DNA of 64,000 bases from Vicugna pacos (Eukaryota > Chordata > Mammalia > Artiodactyla > Camelidae). Location: assembly GCF_048564905.1 (NCBI RefSeq), contig NC_133021.1, forward strand, positions 31,507,097-31,571,096, in the 5' to 3' direction. The notes below the pieces were generated by a model. The model had not been told where the DNA came from. It searched no databases and worked only from the letters and a program-made list of their open reading frames with translations. The position numbers and the translations under genes are program-made. Of this stretch, positions 11,976-24,300 are shown in pieces; within the stretch, counting starts at the first letter, position 1; every line of letters begins with the position of its first letter.

Positions 11976-13740
11976 AGACATTTACTGAGTACCTCCAGTC
12001 ATTAAGCCATTACAGTAGCTGCTAGAGATGGAAGAGGGAGAAGCAGGTGCAGACATAAGATGGGTGTTGGGAAGGGATCACCGATGTACAATGAATTAAC
12101 ATTCAAATGAATTGACTGGCCGATAAAGAGAAATTTTTGCTGATCAGAAGTAGCCACTTAAAAACCCGCCCTGATCTTGCTGTACCTCAGTGAGAGACCA
12201 GTAGCTGATGCCAGTAGGTACCTCAGTTCCGACTTCGGCAAAATGGAATCACAGGATTAGAATGAGGCTCAGCGTTGATTGTAAGTTAGTCGTTAGGCTG
12301 AAAGAAGTGACCCCAGAAATGTTAACTGGAAACTGAATCATTACACCAGGAGAAGGAGCCGTCATCGATTTGTCTTTCTTTTACATGGATATTTCAGAAA
12401 AAGTGACCAACATAGACTCTGCCAGTGTGAAAAGGCATTAAGCAAAGGAGAACAGTACTAAATTGTTACATCCTGTAAGTACTTTTATGTATCTAGGCAG
12501 CCAGGTAGTTCTTACTTTGATCTTGCCAGCTCTTCGGAGTCACATACATCTCTTTCGATTGGGATAAAGCACAAGAGAAGATCCCCCTTTTTAGGGTATT
12601 AAGTGGTCCTTTAAAGCATGTAGAATGATTTGCAAAAGACCTCATACCAGTAGGTGCAAAAACTAGTGATTTATAATTCATTTTTAGTACACATCGAGAT
12701 ACTCTTTCATTCCCTTTTATTACTTGTTTCTTTGGATTGCCAATTTTCCATCTCTTAAGAACCCTTGATTAATTTTCAGTAATTTAGAAACACAAACAAA
12801 CTTATGACAGAGGTACGATCTGAGCCAAGACTCTGGTTTTTCTCAAACTTAAGCTCTTGTTTTCCTGACAGTTCTAACAATAAGACACATCTAATTCGTT
12901 TAATGGAAACTGTTTAGATTGATAGGAAGAGTTTTGAAGATAGGTCACTTGAGTCCTAAAGATGAATATAGTTGACAGATACCCGCCCTATAATACCCCA
13001 GCTGTAAACAAAATTACATATTGGTCAGTTACCAGTGGGTTACAATGTGCTTCAACAAATAAAAGATAAATTGTCAAGTTATCCTTCATCGATGAGAACA
13101 ACATAACACTTTCAGAAACTAATCAAGAGGTAGACAGTGGAATAGTTCCCTCCTTTCCAATAATTCCCACTAATTTGGTTTCTTTATTTGAAATTCAAAA
13201 TTGATTATCACTTACAATTCAAACTTAATTATATAGAGAAGGCATTTTTCTGGTTTCAAGAGGGACATGTAAACAGTGTTAACAAGATTATTTTTGCAGG
13301 CAATGAATTTTAAAACACCAACTATTAATAACAGCTCTGATACTTGAATAACATGGATTTGATTTTAAATCTGGCTTCTCTTGATAGGATTCTTGCTCAA
13401 AATTCTGCCGTAAGATTTTCATCTTTATTTTTCAAACTACTGAGCACATATAAAATGCAAGAAAAGAACTTATGTAGCTAAAGGTAGCAGTTTTAAAGTC
13501 AAAATTTTTATGAAGTAACAATTATAAGAACCCACTTTTGAAGTTTGTGTTGACTATGACTTTTTAAGATCAGTATTTTTGAAATAGGAATGGAAAAGAT
13601 ACAGAATTATTTTTTGAATCATAGGTGCCCAATTTTTATAGAAGAATGAAACTAAAAGACAATGCTGTTTACCTCTTCAGCACTGAGGTTATCTTTAGAT
13701 TACAAGTAATCACATATATTTAGTATTTTTACAATTATGC
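11976..13740. other. KIN-ITIH2 intergenic, unique AT-rich sequence
   Basis: I see no gene, RNA or clear repeat. Confidence 0.4.
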
Positions 13741-13813
13741 AAATGCCAAAACCTAGAACTCCGTCTGAATGGCAGCTTGACTGGCCAAAGCAGCTTTCCT
13801 CTGCGCGAACTCG
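13741..13813. repeat. 72-bp direct repeat, copy 1
   Basis: About 95 percent identical to 14932-15003 (three substitutions and one single-base gap). On the - strand it reads EFAQRKAALASQAAIQTEF and stop. Flanks are unrelated to those of copy 2. Confidence 0.85.
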
Positions 13814-13992
13814 AGCTTTCTCAGATATTTGTTGGGTTATGTCCAAAAAAAGGGTAGTTTTGTTTACTTTCTAAAATGAAAAATGTTTTTTACCAAATTG
13901 TGGAGAGAAAGCTTCATTAAAATGTACCTTAAATTTTTTTCTTAAAGGGCAAGTTTATCACTTTGGCCTTTGAACATACATTTTAGGAATAG

Positions 13993-14134
13993 ATTTTTAT
14001 TTATTTTTAAAATTTATTTTTAAATTGGGGGGGTAGGTTTATTTATTTATTTTTAATAGAGATCCTGGGGATTGAACCCAGGACCTTGTGCATTCTAAGC
14101 ACTCCCTCTACCACTGAGCTACATCCTCTCTCCA
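13993..14134 (-). mobile_element. Camelid tRNA-Ala SINE
   Basis: Complement of the B and A boxes (ggggattgaacccaggacct, ccactgagctacatcc). Target-site duplication ggaatag at 13986-13992 and 14135-14141. Confidence 0.9.
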
Positions 14135-14257
14135 GGAATAGCTTTTTAAAGGAAAGTTATAAACATAGGAAAGCAGAGACTGATAATGAATCAGACCTGC
14201 ACCAGCCTTCACTGTCACGTGAGCCAATTCCTTATCACAGAGATTTTCATGTATGTA

Positions 14258-14563
14258 CAGTGGACCCTTGAACAACGTGGATTTGAACTGTGTAATCTAC
14301 TTATATGTGGATTTTTTTTTTAAACAAACAGACTCCCTGTATTTTCATGTTACAGATCTTTACTAAATGTGTTAAAGTTTGTGTGTGATTGAAGATCATA
14401 ATATGTGGAATCAACAGAACTGGGGTTTGAGTCCTGATTCTGTCTGCCCTTGGGTGAGTCATTTATCAATTCCTTTGTTCTTGAGGCAGTTAAAATTTTG
14501 TGGATTTTAGACCCGTGCAGGGGTTTGGCATCCCTAAGCTCCACGTTGTTCAAGGATCAGCTG
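14258..14563. mobile_element. Tigger/MER2-like DNA transposon, non-autonomous
   Basis: Terminal inverted repeats CAGTGGACCCTTGAACAACG and its near complement CGTTGTTCAAGGATCAGCTG, flanked by TA target duplications at 14256-14257 and 14564-14565. At 306 bp it has no transposase. The termini fit the TcMar-Tigger MER2 type. Confidence 0.8.
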
Positions 14564-14614
14564 TACGTGTAGGTATGTGTATATATGCATGTATATGTGT
14601 GTCTGTATAATGAT

Positions 14615-14880
14615 ATAGCTACCCTGCTGGTTCTGTTTCTCTGGAGAACCCTGACGAATGCAGGCCTCTTGAGGCCAGCACAAAGGAGAGAATCTTGGCT
14701 AAGCAAAATGGGCCTTCACAGGTACCTTGGCAAGGCTGTCCCTTGGAAGGTGGCAGGGCTTTATATATACAGCTGCAAAACAATTAAGATCAAGTGACTT
14801 CCCCTGTTCTTATTCCAAGGTCACCACATAGTCTTTTTATAATTGAACGTCCCATGTACCTGACAACCTAAAAATGTATT
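14615..14880 (-). mobile_element. Possible old LTR fragment
   Basis: Contains ctgtttctctggagaaccct gac and a distal cctgacaacctaaaaatgta, which resemble two ends of a common diverged mammalian LTR. Family not settled. Confidence 0.3.
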
Positions 14881-14931
14881 CAGTTGCAAAGCTGAGGGCC
14901 TGACACTCAGCAACAGTGAAGTCATCACAGT

Positions 14932-15003
14932 AAATGCCAAACCTAGGACTCCGTCTGGATGGCAGCTTGACTGGCCAAAGCAGCTTTCCTCTGCGCGAAC
15001 TTG
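14932..15003. repeat. 72-bp direct repeat, copy 2
   Basis: Lies about 60 bp beyond the ITIH2 poly(A) signal. On the - strand it reads KFAQRKAALASQAAIQTES and stop. See copy 1 at 13741-13813. Confidence 0.85.
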
Positions 15004-15062
15004 ACTAACACCCTAGCATCTGAAAACACAGCAGAATCCTGAAACTTCTTTGCAAAAGTATT

Positions 15063-15068
15063 TATTTT
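15063..15068 (-). other. ITIH2: ITIH2 poly(A) signal AATAAA
   Basis: AATAAA on the - strand about 130 nt after the stop, giving a short 3' UTR as expected for this gene. Cleavage would fall near 15045-15050. No better signal lies between it and the stop. Confidence 0.8.
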
Positions 15069-15197
15069 CTTCAGACATGTTAACAGGTTTTATAAGCCAG
15101 CACAATATCTGGTTACTTTTTGATGATTCAAACTCAAGAATGACTCCAGAAGTGGCAGGGGGGAAAATGTATATATAATTTCCCAAACTGTCAACTT

Positions 15198-15345
15198 TTA
15201 AGGCCATTGGAGAAAGCTGTAGAGCTGAGGCACAAAGTAATCCTTGTAATGTCCATCGATGAAGCCTTTCCCACTGTTGTGCACAAACCAACAAGGAACT
15301 TCCGTCCCAAACACTCTGTCAGTTCGGTAGTCTTTCTGCAGCCCT
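15198..15345 (-). CDS. ITIH2: ITIH2 last coding exon and stop
   Basis: 148 bp. The acceptor is tccgtttcag; the following AG is exonic, needed to complete R898. Reads [48 protein letters not shown], then TAA at 15200-15198. Human ends in LKRP; only the last few residues differ. Confidence 0.97.
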
Positions 15346-18300
15346 CTGAAACGGAAACGGAGTGCGTGGTCAGGGCCGGGCCAGCGCGCGGCCAGCCTGC
15401 GCACCCGGAAAGGAGGCACACTGGCCTTGGCTGGGTTTTGCACCCCCTTGGATCACGGTACCTGCCCGCCCCACCCATCCCCCTTCCCCAAGTCGTACAA
15501 AACACCAGAGTCCGGCGCTTGGTTTAGAAGGACAGGGAACAAGCAGTGTGTCCTTAGTAATTCAAATAACCTTTGTAGAGAGTGACCAATAAGGACTTTC
15601 TTTTCCAGCCAGGTAAAGCGTGCAAATTAACTGTTAAATGGGAAATAAAAGGTAGAAATAGAACTCCAGTGTGTCAGGGCTCAGCTCACAAACTACCTGC
15701 AGAATGACTGCAGGTGCCTCTCACCGTCCCCGGCTGGGAGAGCGTTCTACTTAAGGGCGATGCCATCTCAGTTACCCAGCTTGTGGCCACAGGGCTTCTA
15801 ATGCACGCAGGTGTGGAAAGTAGGTTAATCTTGGCATCTCATGGTACAGCACTGGTCCCCCCTCACTGCGTTTCAGATGGACCACGTGCAGTCTCCTTAT
15901 ACAGAGGTCACTCGTGTGTCTTTTCCTGGTGAACTGTTTCGTTTGCCATGAAACATCTCTCCCTGCTCTTCCACTTTGCCGTTGAGTCCAGTCCTAACAG
16001 GAGCCCTTTTGGTTCCCATCGTATGCGTCCCATGCTTACCTGGTGACTACCAGCTTTTGTCCTTTCACTTCCATGCTTGCCTCTGGCTTCTTGGGGTCCT
16101 TTCCTGGTCGCTCGTTGAAGATACGTATCTTTGGCTCATGCATGAACTGGCCTAATGAAACAAAGTCCAGACATGTATCTACACGTAACCAGAGGAAAGA
16201 CAAAAGGACGGGCTGCTCATGGGACCCGAGCTGCATGGTGGTCCCCCCTCCAGACTTCCTGCGGTGGAAAGACAGACTGAGAGGGAAAGGATGCAGGTGG
16301 CGGGATGGGTCCTTCCTGAGGGCAAAGCCATGCCGCTCACCCTGCGGAAACTGGACGTAGGAGGTGAAGCTACTGGACATAGGAGGTGGAGCTACTGGAC
16401 GTAGGAGGTGGAGCTACTGGATGTAGGAGGTGGAGCTACTGGGCAAAGGAGGTGGAGCTACTGGACGTAGGAGGTGGGGCTACTGGACGTAGGAGGTGGA
16501 GCTACTGGGCAAAGGAGGTGGAGCTACTGGACTAGGAGGTGGGGCTACTGGACGTAGGAGGTGGGGCTACTGGACCGTGAGTAGAATTGAACGCCCTGAG
16601 GGTGAGGGTGAAGGTCCCACCTGAGAGCAGAGCTCAAATTGCTTGTGACACTAAAACTCTGTGATGCTGAAATTGGAACCATTCTTTAAAAAGTAGGGAA
16701 GGTTGACCTGGACGCCCCGCTTGTTATCACAGACTTCCTAAACCAGATGACTTCTCTTCAGTTAGAAAAAACAGCCTTCAGCATAAAACATAACATGTAT
16801 CCACCCCTTCTCTTAATTTGCTCAGTCCTTGATGAAATCCTAGTCCTGGGAAAACCTCATCCGGAACGGCAGGTAGGCCCGGCTGAAGCCTTACTGAGTC
16901 ACCCTACACTGCTGTGTTCGGTTATATGAATCACGTTTTTTATTTTCTGTATATTATTATGTTTTGACATCCTAAAAACCCTGTCTGGCTAGGGAGAGAC
17001 TGCCGCTCCCTGGGAAAGCCAGTTCTGAAAGACAACAAAGGACACAGCCAGGAACAAGGCCGGGATCTGCAAACTAACCAGCCCAGAGCCAGACCTCCTC
17101 TCCCTGGCCTGTGTGCCCCAGAAGGAATCATTCCAGGGCCAGGTCCCAGGCAAGGAAGGCCCACCCTGTAGCCCAGCGCCCGCGGCTGAAATTGTTCAGG
17201 CCAACCGCAAACCACCCTGCTCTGTCCTGTCTTCCCCACAGAGACGCCAATAACGGCCCTGCTCTAAACCTACCTCTTGCTCCTGCTCCTGGTTCCTGAC
17301 CCAAATGTTGCCCTCTCCCTGTGGCCCTGCATGGCGAGAAATGCCTCGCGTTTCTATGGAAACCGTGACCAACAGTAAACGTTACACCCATTCAATGACA
17401 CTGACCTCTCTGGGTCGTCACTCAGGCACCTTCACAAGTTAGGACCAGGGCACAGAGTGTAGGTGGGTCCTCCCTGAACCCTTGAGTCCACACCTGTCAC
17501 TTGCCCACCTTCTAACAGTCAGAGCTGCTCAAGGCCGAGGGTGGATGGTGGACACTTTACCTATCAGTCCGTGTGCATTAGGAGAAAACTTGTTTGAGGG
17601 GGGGATGTAGATCCCCAAAAAGTCTACATTGATCGGATGCTTCTTCCAAACTTGATGGAGTAAAACGGAAAAGGACATTTCTTTATCCAGGACGATGGTC
17701 ACAGTTTTCTCTTTCTTCACTGAGACAAGTACCCTAATGGGAAGTCAAAATGGAATTAACGATTCCAGAACAGACTCTTTAGACAGTGATCCTCTCCCAC
17801 CCCTAATAGGACTCCATTCTGCCCAATACAAACCCCCACCCCCACCGTCCCAGTTTCCTAAGAGCTTTACAACGTTCTGGCTGCAGAATGTTGACTTCAC
17901 TCACGGCTCTGAAATTCTGTCACTGTCTGTTTCTGTATCAACAACGAACGGATACTAATGGGAAGATATTCCTCATAGCGCACAACCATAGTGTTTCTAA
18001 ACATACTCTGACAGAGTTGGCCAGACTTCAGTTGATGGGTTCATTCACTTGTCCATCACATACTAACTGGGGACCTCTTACGAGCCAGGTGCCAGGCTAG
18101 CCCTGAGACGCACTATGACCAAAACTACTGCCAGGAACAGGAGGAAGTAACCAGTTTTCTGAACCTCAACTTCTTCACACTTAAAATGATGACTCTGAGT
18201 TCTCTGTGTCACGGGTGTCTGGATGTGTTGATGTAGTCACGTGTCAAGGACACGCCCGAATTTGGATGTGACAGTACTTGCCTCTGATGGAGGATGCGGG

Positions 18301-21300
18301 CTGTGTCGGACCAGGACAGGACAGCCGTCTGAGAGCCCCAGCTCAGTGAGATGGTCTCAGTGCTGATTTCTATTTTCATGTCTTCACGTTGGAAATAAAA
18401 TCCCAGCTTCCCAAAGTAGGTGCTTAGTTTTTTATTCTGGGGCTTCTTGGCACCAATGAGCTGCCCGTTGACCAAAATCCCTGCAGGAAAAAAAATTTCT
18501 TTTCTCTTTTGTGTGCTTTTTTTTGGGGGGGGGAGGGCACATGTGAGCACCATAATTCAAATTTGTAAAACCTGAGACTATGGGGGAAATTATTCTTTTA
18601 TTTTCCTTCAGGATTTACATAACATTTTTTTCCTTTTAATTCTCATTTTATAACTGCTTTATTATAGTTTAAATTAATTATATCACAATAAGTTCTGCTA
18701 GTTCATACTCAGAGTATTTTATCTGTAATAGATCCAACAGTTAGGAATATATTTATAATTAATTTTTCAATACTGGAGTTTGAAAATATAATTTGAAATA
18801 TATATATTACATATATATATTATATATCTATATATATTCTAATTCTATTAAGGTGAGAAAGAAAGAAATCCAGGCAGTGACAGAAGCATGATCATGATTT
18901 AATATTCTAATTCAAATATAAGATCTTTTTCTTTTACCTGATTCTGGATCAGAAACAAGGCTGAGGATTTTTCCAGGCTCTGGGTCAATATTGAAACAAA
19001 TATTCTTTTGGCTTTTCGGTAGGTAGATGATGAAGTGTGGGTCATTTTCAACTGGAAAATACACAAAGAAGATGAAAACAAACAAAATCACAGAATGGAA
19101 GAGTAAGTTGAACCGTATTTTATTCCTAAACATCTTTAATTTCACAAAAACAGACGTATACTGTGCTTCTGCTACATGCTAGGTCCTGTTCTAGGCCCTG
19201 GGAACCCAGTGGCCCTCACCCATTGTCCCTCCCTCATGGAGTTTCCATCAGAGTTTTATGTTATTTTACAAATGTCGGGGGAGGGTACAGCTCAGTGGTA
19301 GAGCACATGCTTAACATGCATGAGGTCCTGGGCTCAATCCCCAGCACCTCCACTGAAAAAAAAGTAAAAAAACACCATAAAAAATTTCTATAAGGATATA
19401 TTTTTAAGGTATTATAAATATCAATTCAAAGTCCTTGCTACGTTCTCTGTCAGAATCTGACAGCCAGTGAGCAGTGGGCTTACAATCCTGAGAAATTAGC
19501 TCTGAGGCTTTCTGGACGGAAGAGGCTTACACTCCCCACAGTCTGGAAAAGCAGCACGTTTCTAGGAACCCCGGGAGCTCCTCGGATACTTAAACTTCGT
19601 GTAACTGAATGGCTATGCTGCGCACCAGAAATTAACACAACATGGTAAACCAAGGAAAGAGAAAAAGAGAAAAAATAAAGAAAAAGAAACTTCAAACAGC
19701 CAGGGGTTAAGCTGGCACTTGGGACCTTCCCACAGGGAGAAGGACGCGTTCCTTCTCTCAGTGTTGACGTTTGCTCCTAAATAAAAGGAAGGGAAAGGCA
19801 CAGGCTTTCTGCCGGGACCAGCTAATTGCAAAGCAGCGGAAATCCCTTCCCCTGCAAGGCGCGGAAGGAGACCAGGAATGGAGGGGAGACACTCCCACTT
19901 CCCCCGGACCGCTCCTCCCTCACTGCAGAGGTTGACAGTGAGAAGGCAAAGAAGGAAATCTGCACAAGGAGACCGCAGCTGCCAACATCACAAGGAAATA
20001 CGTTTTCCTGGCTTCTACGCGATCACGCCTGCTACCCACGCCTCCTGCTGAAATCACTGGTGGAAACGTTTCCAAACAGCAAAACCAGGATTGTAAAGTA
20101 CGCCATTAAAACTAAACCAGCAAACACATAAACAATCCCCTGAAATAATCTATAATGATGTAGTGACACAGGAAACAACATGGAAGTACGTTTGATCATA
20201 AAATTGACAGCTTCTCATCTTTAATAACAACACCTATTTACTGAGTGACTATTACATGTGAGCTCTTTAAAGATGGTTTTACATTTAATCAACAGCCCAG
20301 CTACCTCAGTATCACTGTGCCTGTTCTGAAAGTGAAGGAAGTGCAGAAACGTTAAGTAACTCACTCAAGTTCAGGCAAGAATGTTCTTTCTACTGATACC
20401 CACAGGCCTTTCCCCCACGACAGGTGCATTTCTTCCATCCCCGAGGGTTTGCCTTGTACAGTTGGAAGTGGGGTGCTACAGAACGAACTGTCCCCCCTCA
20501 CCAAATTCACATGATGAAGCTGTAACCACCAACATGACAGTGTTTAGAGGTGAGGCCTTGGGAACTGATGAGGGTTAGACAAGGTCACAAGGGTGGGGCC
20601 CCCATGATGGAATCTGTGCCCTTTAAGAGACACTGGAGAGCTTGCCCCCTCTCTCTGTCTGTCTCTCTCTCCAGTGCACACACAAAGGAGCCATGTGAAC
20701 ACACAGGAAGACGGTGCTGCCTACAAGCCAAGAAAATGAAATTTGCCTTGCCAACAACTGCTCTTGGACTTCCAGCCTCCGGAACTCTGAGGAATGAGCT
20801 TCTGTTATTTAAACCACCCAGTCTATGGTATCTTATTAAGGTGGCTCAAGCTGGCTAATACCTGGGGCCATCTTTTTTTCCATGGGAGGCAATAATACCT
20901 GTGAAAGTCACCTACTTTACCAGGATTTTTTTTTAACGTGTATAAATGCTCCACAAAATTATGATCCGATTGAGATCCAGGATGTGGGAGCAGTGTGGAC
21001 GGCCGTTTACCTCTTATCACGTGTGGAGGGGGGGTCGTCTCAAGCACCTGTGCTCCCACTGCAGGCATGGGGATCACTGGTGTTGGCGAAGGGCTGGCCC
21101 ACGACGGCAATGCATTTGGAGGAACTTTGCTGCCATAGAACAGGGCACCTGTGTAGAAAAACCCGTCTCCATCAGTTTCCAAGTTTACTTTTCTGTGGAA
21201 GTTGCTTATAATTTCTGGAATCTGTTTCATGCAGACCGACCCCAGAGGTTCTCAGCTAAGGTTTTTGTCCATTATTTTTATTCCCCAGTCCTCCCTCTTC

Positions 21301-24300
21301 CAGTTCCTTTTGTCATCCACGCAGTGTGGGCCTGCTAGAGGGTTCTCTGCAGTTCTAAGAAAACTCAGTCTAGAAGGAAACTTGGAACACTCAGAATCTT
21401 ACGGTCACAAGAAACTGAAAAAAATTTCAATTTGGAAAGATATTTTTTCTTGCAGAGGAGTAGGATGAGCAATGAAAGACTTTCAAGCATGAAAATATAT
21501 TACATTAGGATCTAATTCTGCCAGGAAAACGGAATGGAAAAAGAAGTTCAACTAGGAAAAAAGAACGATATAAAATTTCTGATAATTAAAATCAAATTTG
21601 TTCATGTATTTTTTTAAATGGATAACTATCAAATTAGGTATTCCATTTCATTGAATACACTTGAAACAGTGATGTAATGGTTTTATTTTTAAAGCTCCAT
21701 ATTTTCAACATGCCCCAAATGAAATTTGTTGCAACTGTTTAAACAAAGTCAAAAAAAATTAATGTTGATTTAAACAATGCGTGTGGTGGGGACACAGGTT
21801 TTCGGAATTCCTTTGGGGGCCAAGGGAGCAGACACATCGGGAGACCACGGCAGTAAACTGTCCTCAGAGTAAACTGACAGGGAGACCTCAGGCATCTGGG
21901 GACACAGGACTGGGCACAAGAGCTGGGCAGGAGGTGCAGACAGCAGGGACTGGGGGACCTTGACTCAGGGTAAGAAAGCTGCCCCAGGCAGCTAGACTGA
22001 CCTGGACAGCAGGAAGAGTCTTGTGGAGGGGAGTCGGCCAGCATGCGCTCATCCCCCACCTCGTTCTCAATCACCATCGCCGTGAGGGGCGTCACTATGT
22101 GATGCTCCAGGGACATCTGCAGGATTGTTCTTGTAATTTCCCTTTTAACGGCCGCTGTAGGAGCCAGGCTCCTGTGTTCAGGAAAGAGAGACATGACAGT
22201 GCATCATTGCACGCCCGGCTGCACTGAAGCCGCACAGCCCCCCCACTCCTGGGTTCAGCCAGGACCCTGGGGGCCACGGGGTTAAAACACAAGTAAAGGG
22301 CTTCATGAAGCGTAGTGTTTTCTCCAGCCAGGCAGGCCTAAGGAAGTTTTTAAATAGATGATCCTTTAGAGCAGTTTTAGGTTTGCGGCCAAACTGAGCA
22401 GAAAGTAGAGATTTTCCGGACGCTCCCTGCCCCTCCCCAGCGCGGCAGCCTCCGCTTTCTCAGCGTCACCCACGCGAGTGGTCCACTTGTTACACCGGAT
22501 GCATCTACGTCCACACGTCCTGGTCGCCCACAGCCCGCGCTGACGCTAGGGTTTACTCCGGGGTTGTGCATTCTGTGGGCTTGGATGAATGCACAGTAAC
22601 AGACATGCGTCATTATAATATCAGACGGACTAGTTTCACCGCCCTGAAAATCCCCGTGCTCTGCCTGTTCATCCCCTGCCCCCGGCAACCACTGAACCAC
22701 TTTATGGGGATTGTTTTTAGAAAATCAATATTTAGCTTCTGCAGCAATTTGCTATATACCTTTACACGCACCCAGTCGTTTCTGTAAAGGGGCAGGGACG
22801 TTTCGCACTCACTTCAAAGCCACAGCTTACAGCCTCGCGTCTGACTTACAATCCTATTTGACATCGCGGGTTTCCTGAGCACAGTTATTACGGCCGTATT
22901 TCGTTTTTCCCAACCTAGTTCAGGTGACCCTGCTCCACCTTTCTGAGAATCAAACAGGTAGCATGGGGTTCGAGAACAGTACTTTCCTTATCCAAACACC
23001 CCCCTGTAATTCTGATACAGGTGGTCAGAGAACCATACAGTACTCTAGAAATAAAGGTTTTATATTGGAGAGTTTAAATACAGGTCAACCGAGAAGCCGG
23101 AGATGAAACTGGTCATCATATTGAGTGAAAGAAGCCAGAAAGAAAAGGACACAGTTTGTGTCACTGTATGAAATGTAGTCACAGGCAAAAGTAACTGACA
23201 GTGACAGATGTCAGAACAGGGACTTCCACTCGAGGTGGGAGGTGGGTGTTGAGTGGAAGAGAATGAAAGAAACGTCAAAGATGAAAGAAATCTGTATCTG
23301 ACTCTGGGTGCTGACTAGGTGGGGGATGCACATAAAAATTCATTAAACTGTACATTGACAATGAATGCACGTCACACACTTTACTGTATGTGTGTTGTAC
23401 GTCAAGAAAGTAAGAGTGAGCCCGGGTTTAGTGAAAAGGCTTGAAACACTGTAATAATTTGCTGCATGTCTTGATTCCAAACTCTCTTTGTCTGTTACTT
23501 CAACTATTCAAGCCAAACCTTTTACTGTTGCAAATCCCTCAGGTATGTCTTCCTACCGTTCGGCTAGCAGCTGGTTGATGGTCAGGTAGGCCCACAGCTT
23601 CCTGGTGAAATCCGGATCCGCATGCTTGTCCTTGGAGAGGAAATCCTCCAAGCCGTCCATCTGGGCCAGGGTTTCCAAGACCAGCTCTGTGTTAGCCTGG
23701 ATGACAAGTGGTTCAGTTGAAAGACACCAGGGCAGCAGAACTGGAGCTCATCAATTCACACTTTTTGGAGTACCTCCTGTGAGGCGTGGGGTACCATGTG
23801 ACTAGACGGGGAATGCAAAACAATTCAAAAGGATGCACGAGAGGAAGTAAGTGCACACCTCTGGATTTGGGGACTGTGTTTGGGATGAAAAGGTAAGGAT
23901 TTATACAATAGTTGGGAACATGGCACAGATATGCTCATGTCCTCTCTTTCACTTATGGCTTTTATTTCACTTCCTTTTTTTTTTTTAACATATTTGATAT
24001 GCTTTGATTTTTCTGCTTTTTGTTTTGGTAGGGGAAGGTAATTAAATTTATTTATTTTTGGAGGAGGAACTGGGAATTGAACCCAGGACCTCGGGCATGC
24101 TAAGCTTGAGCTATACCCTTCCCCCTTACTTATTGCTTTTATTCGGCATATGTGACTCTTGGAAGCCAGAGTATCAGCCTGTTAACATAGCAGGTGGGCT
24201 GTATCCAGGGGACCAGTCAGTGTTTCTAGAGGAAGCAGATGAGCACAAATACCGAAGTTGCAGTGACCACACTCTGGAGCTGCTCCAGCTTATCAGGGTC

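Noticed and set aside
16359-16578. CRISPR-like regular repeat
   Set aside because: No spacers; units are directly tandem in a mammalian intron, so it is a minisatellite.
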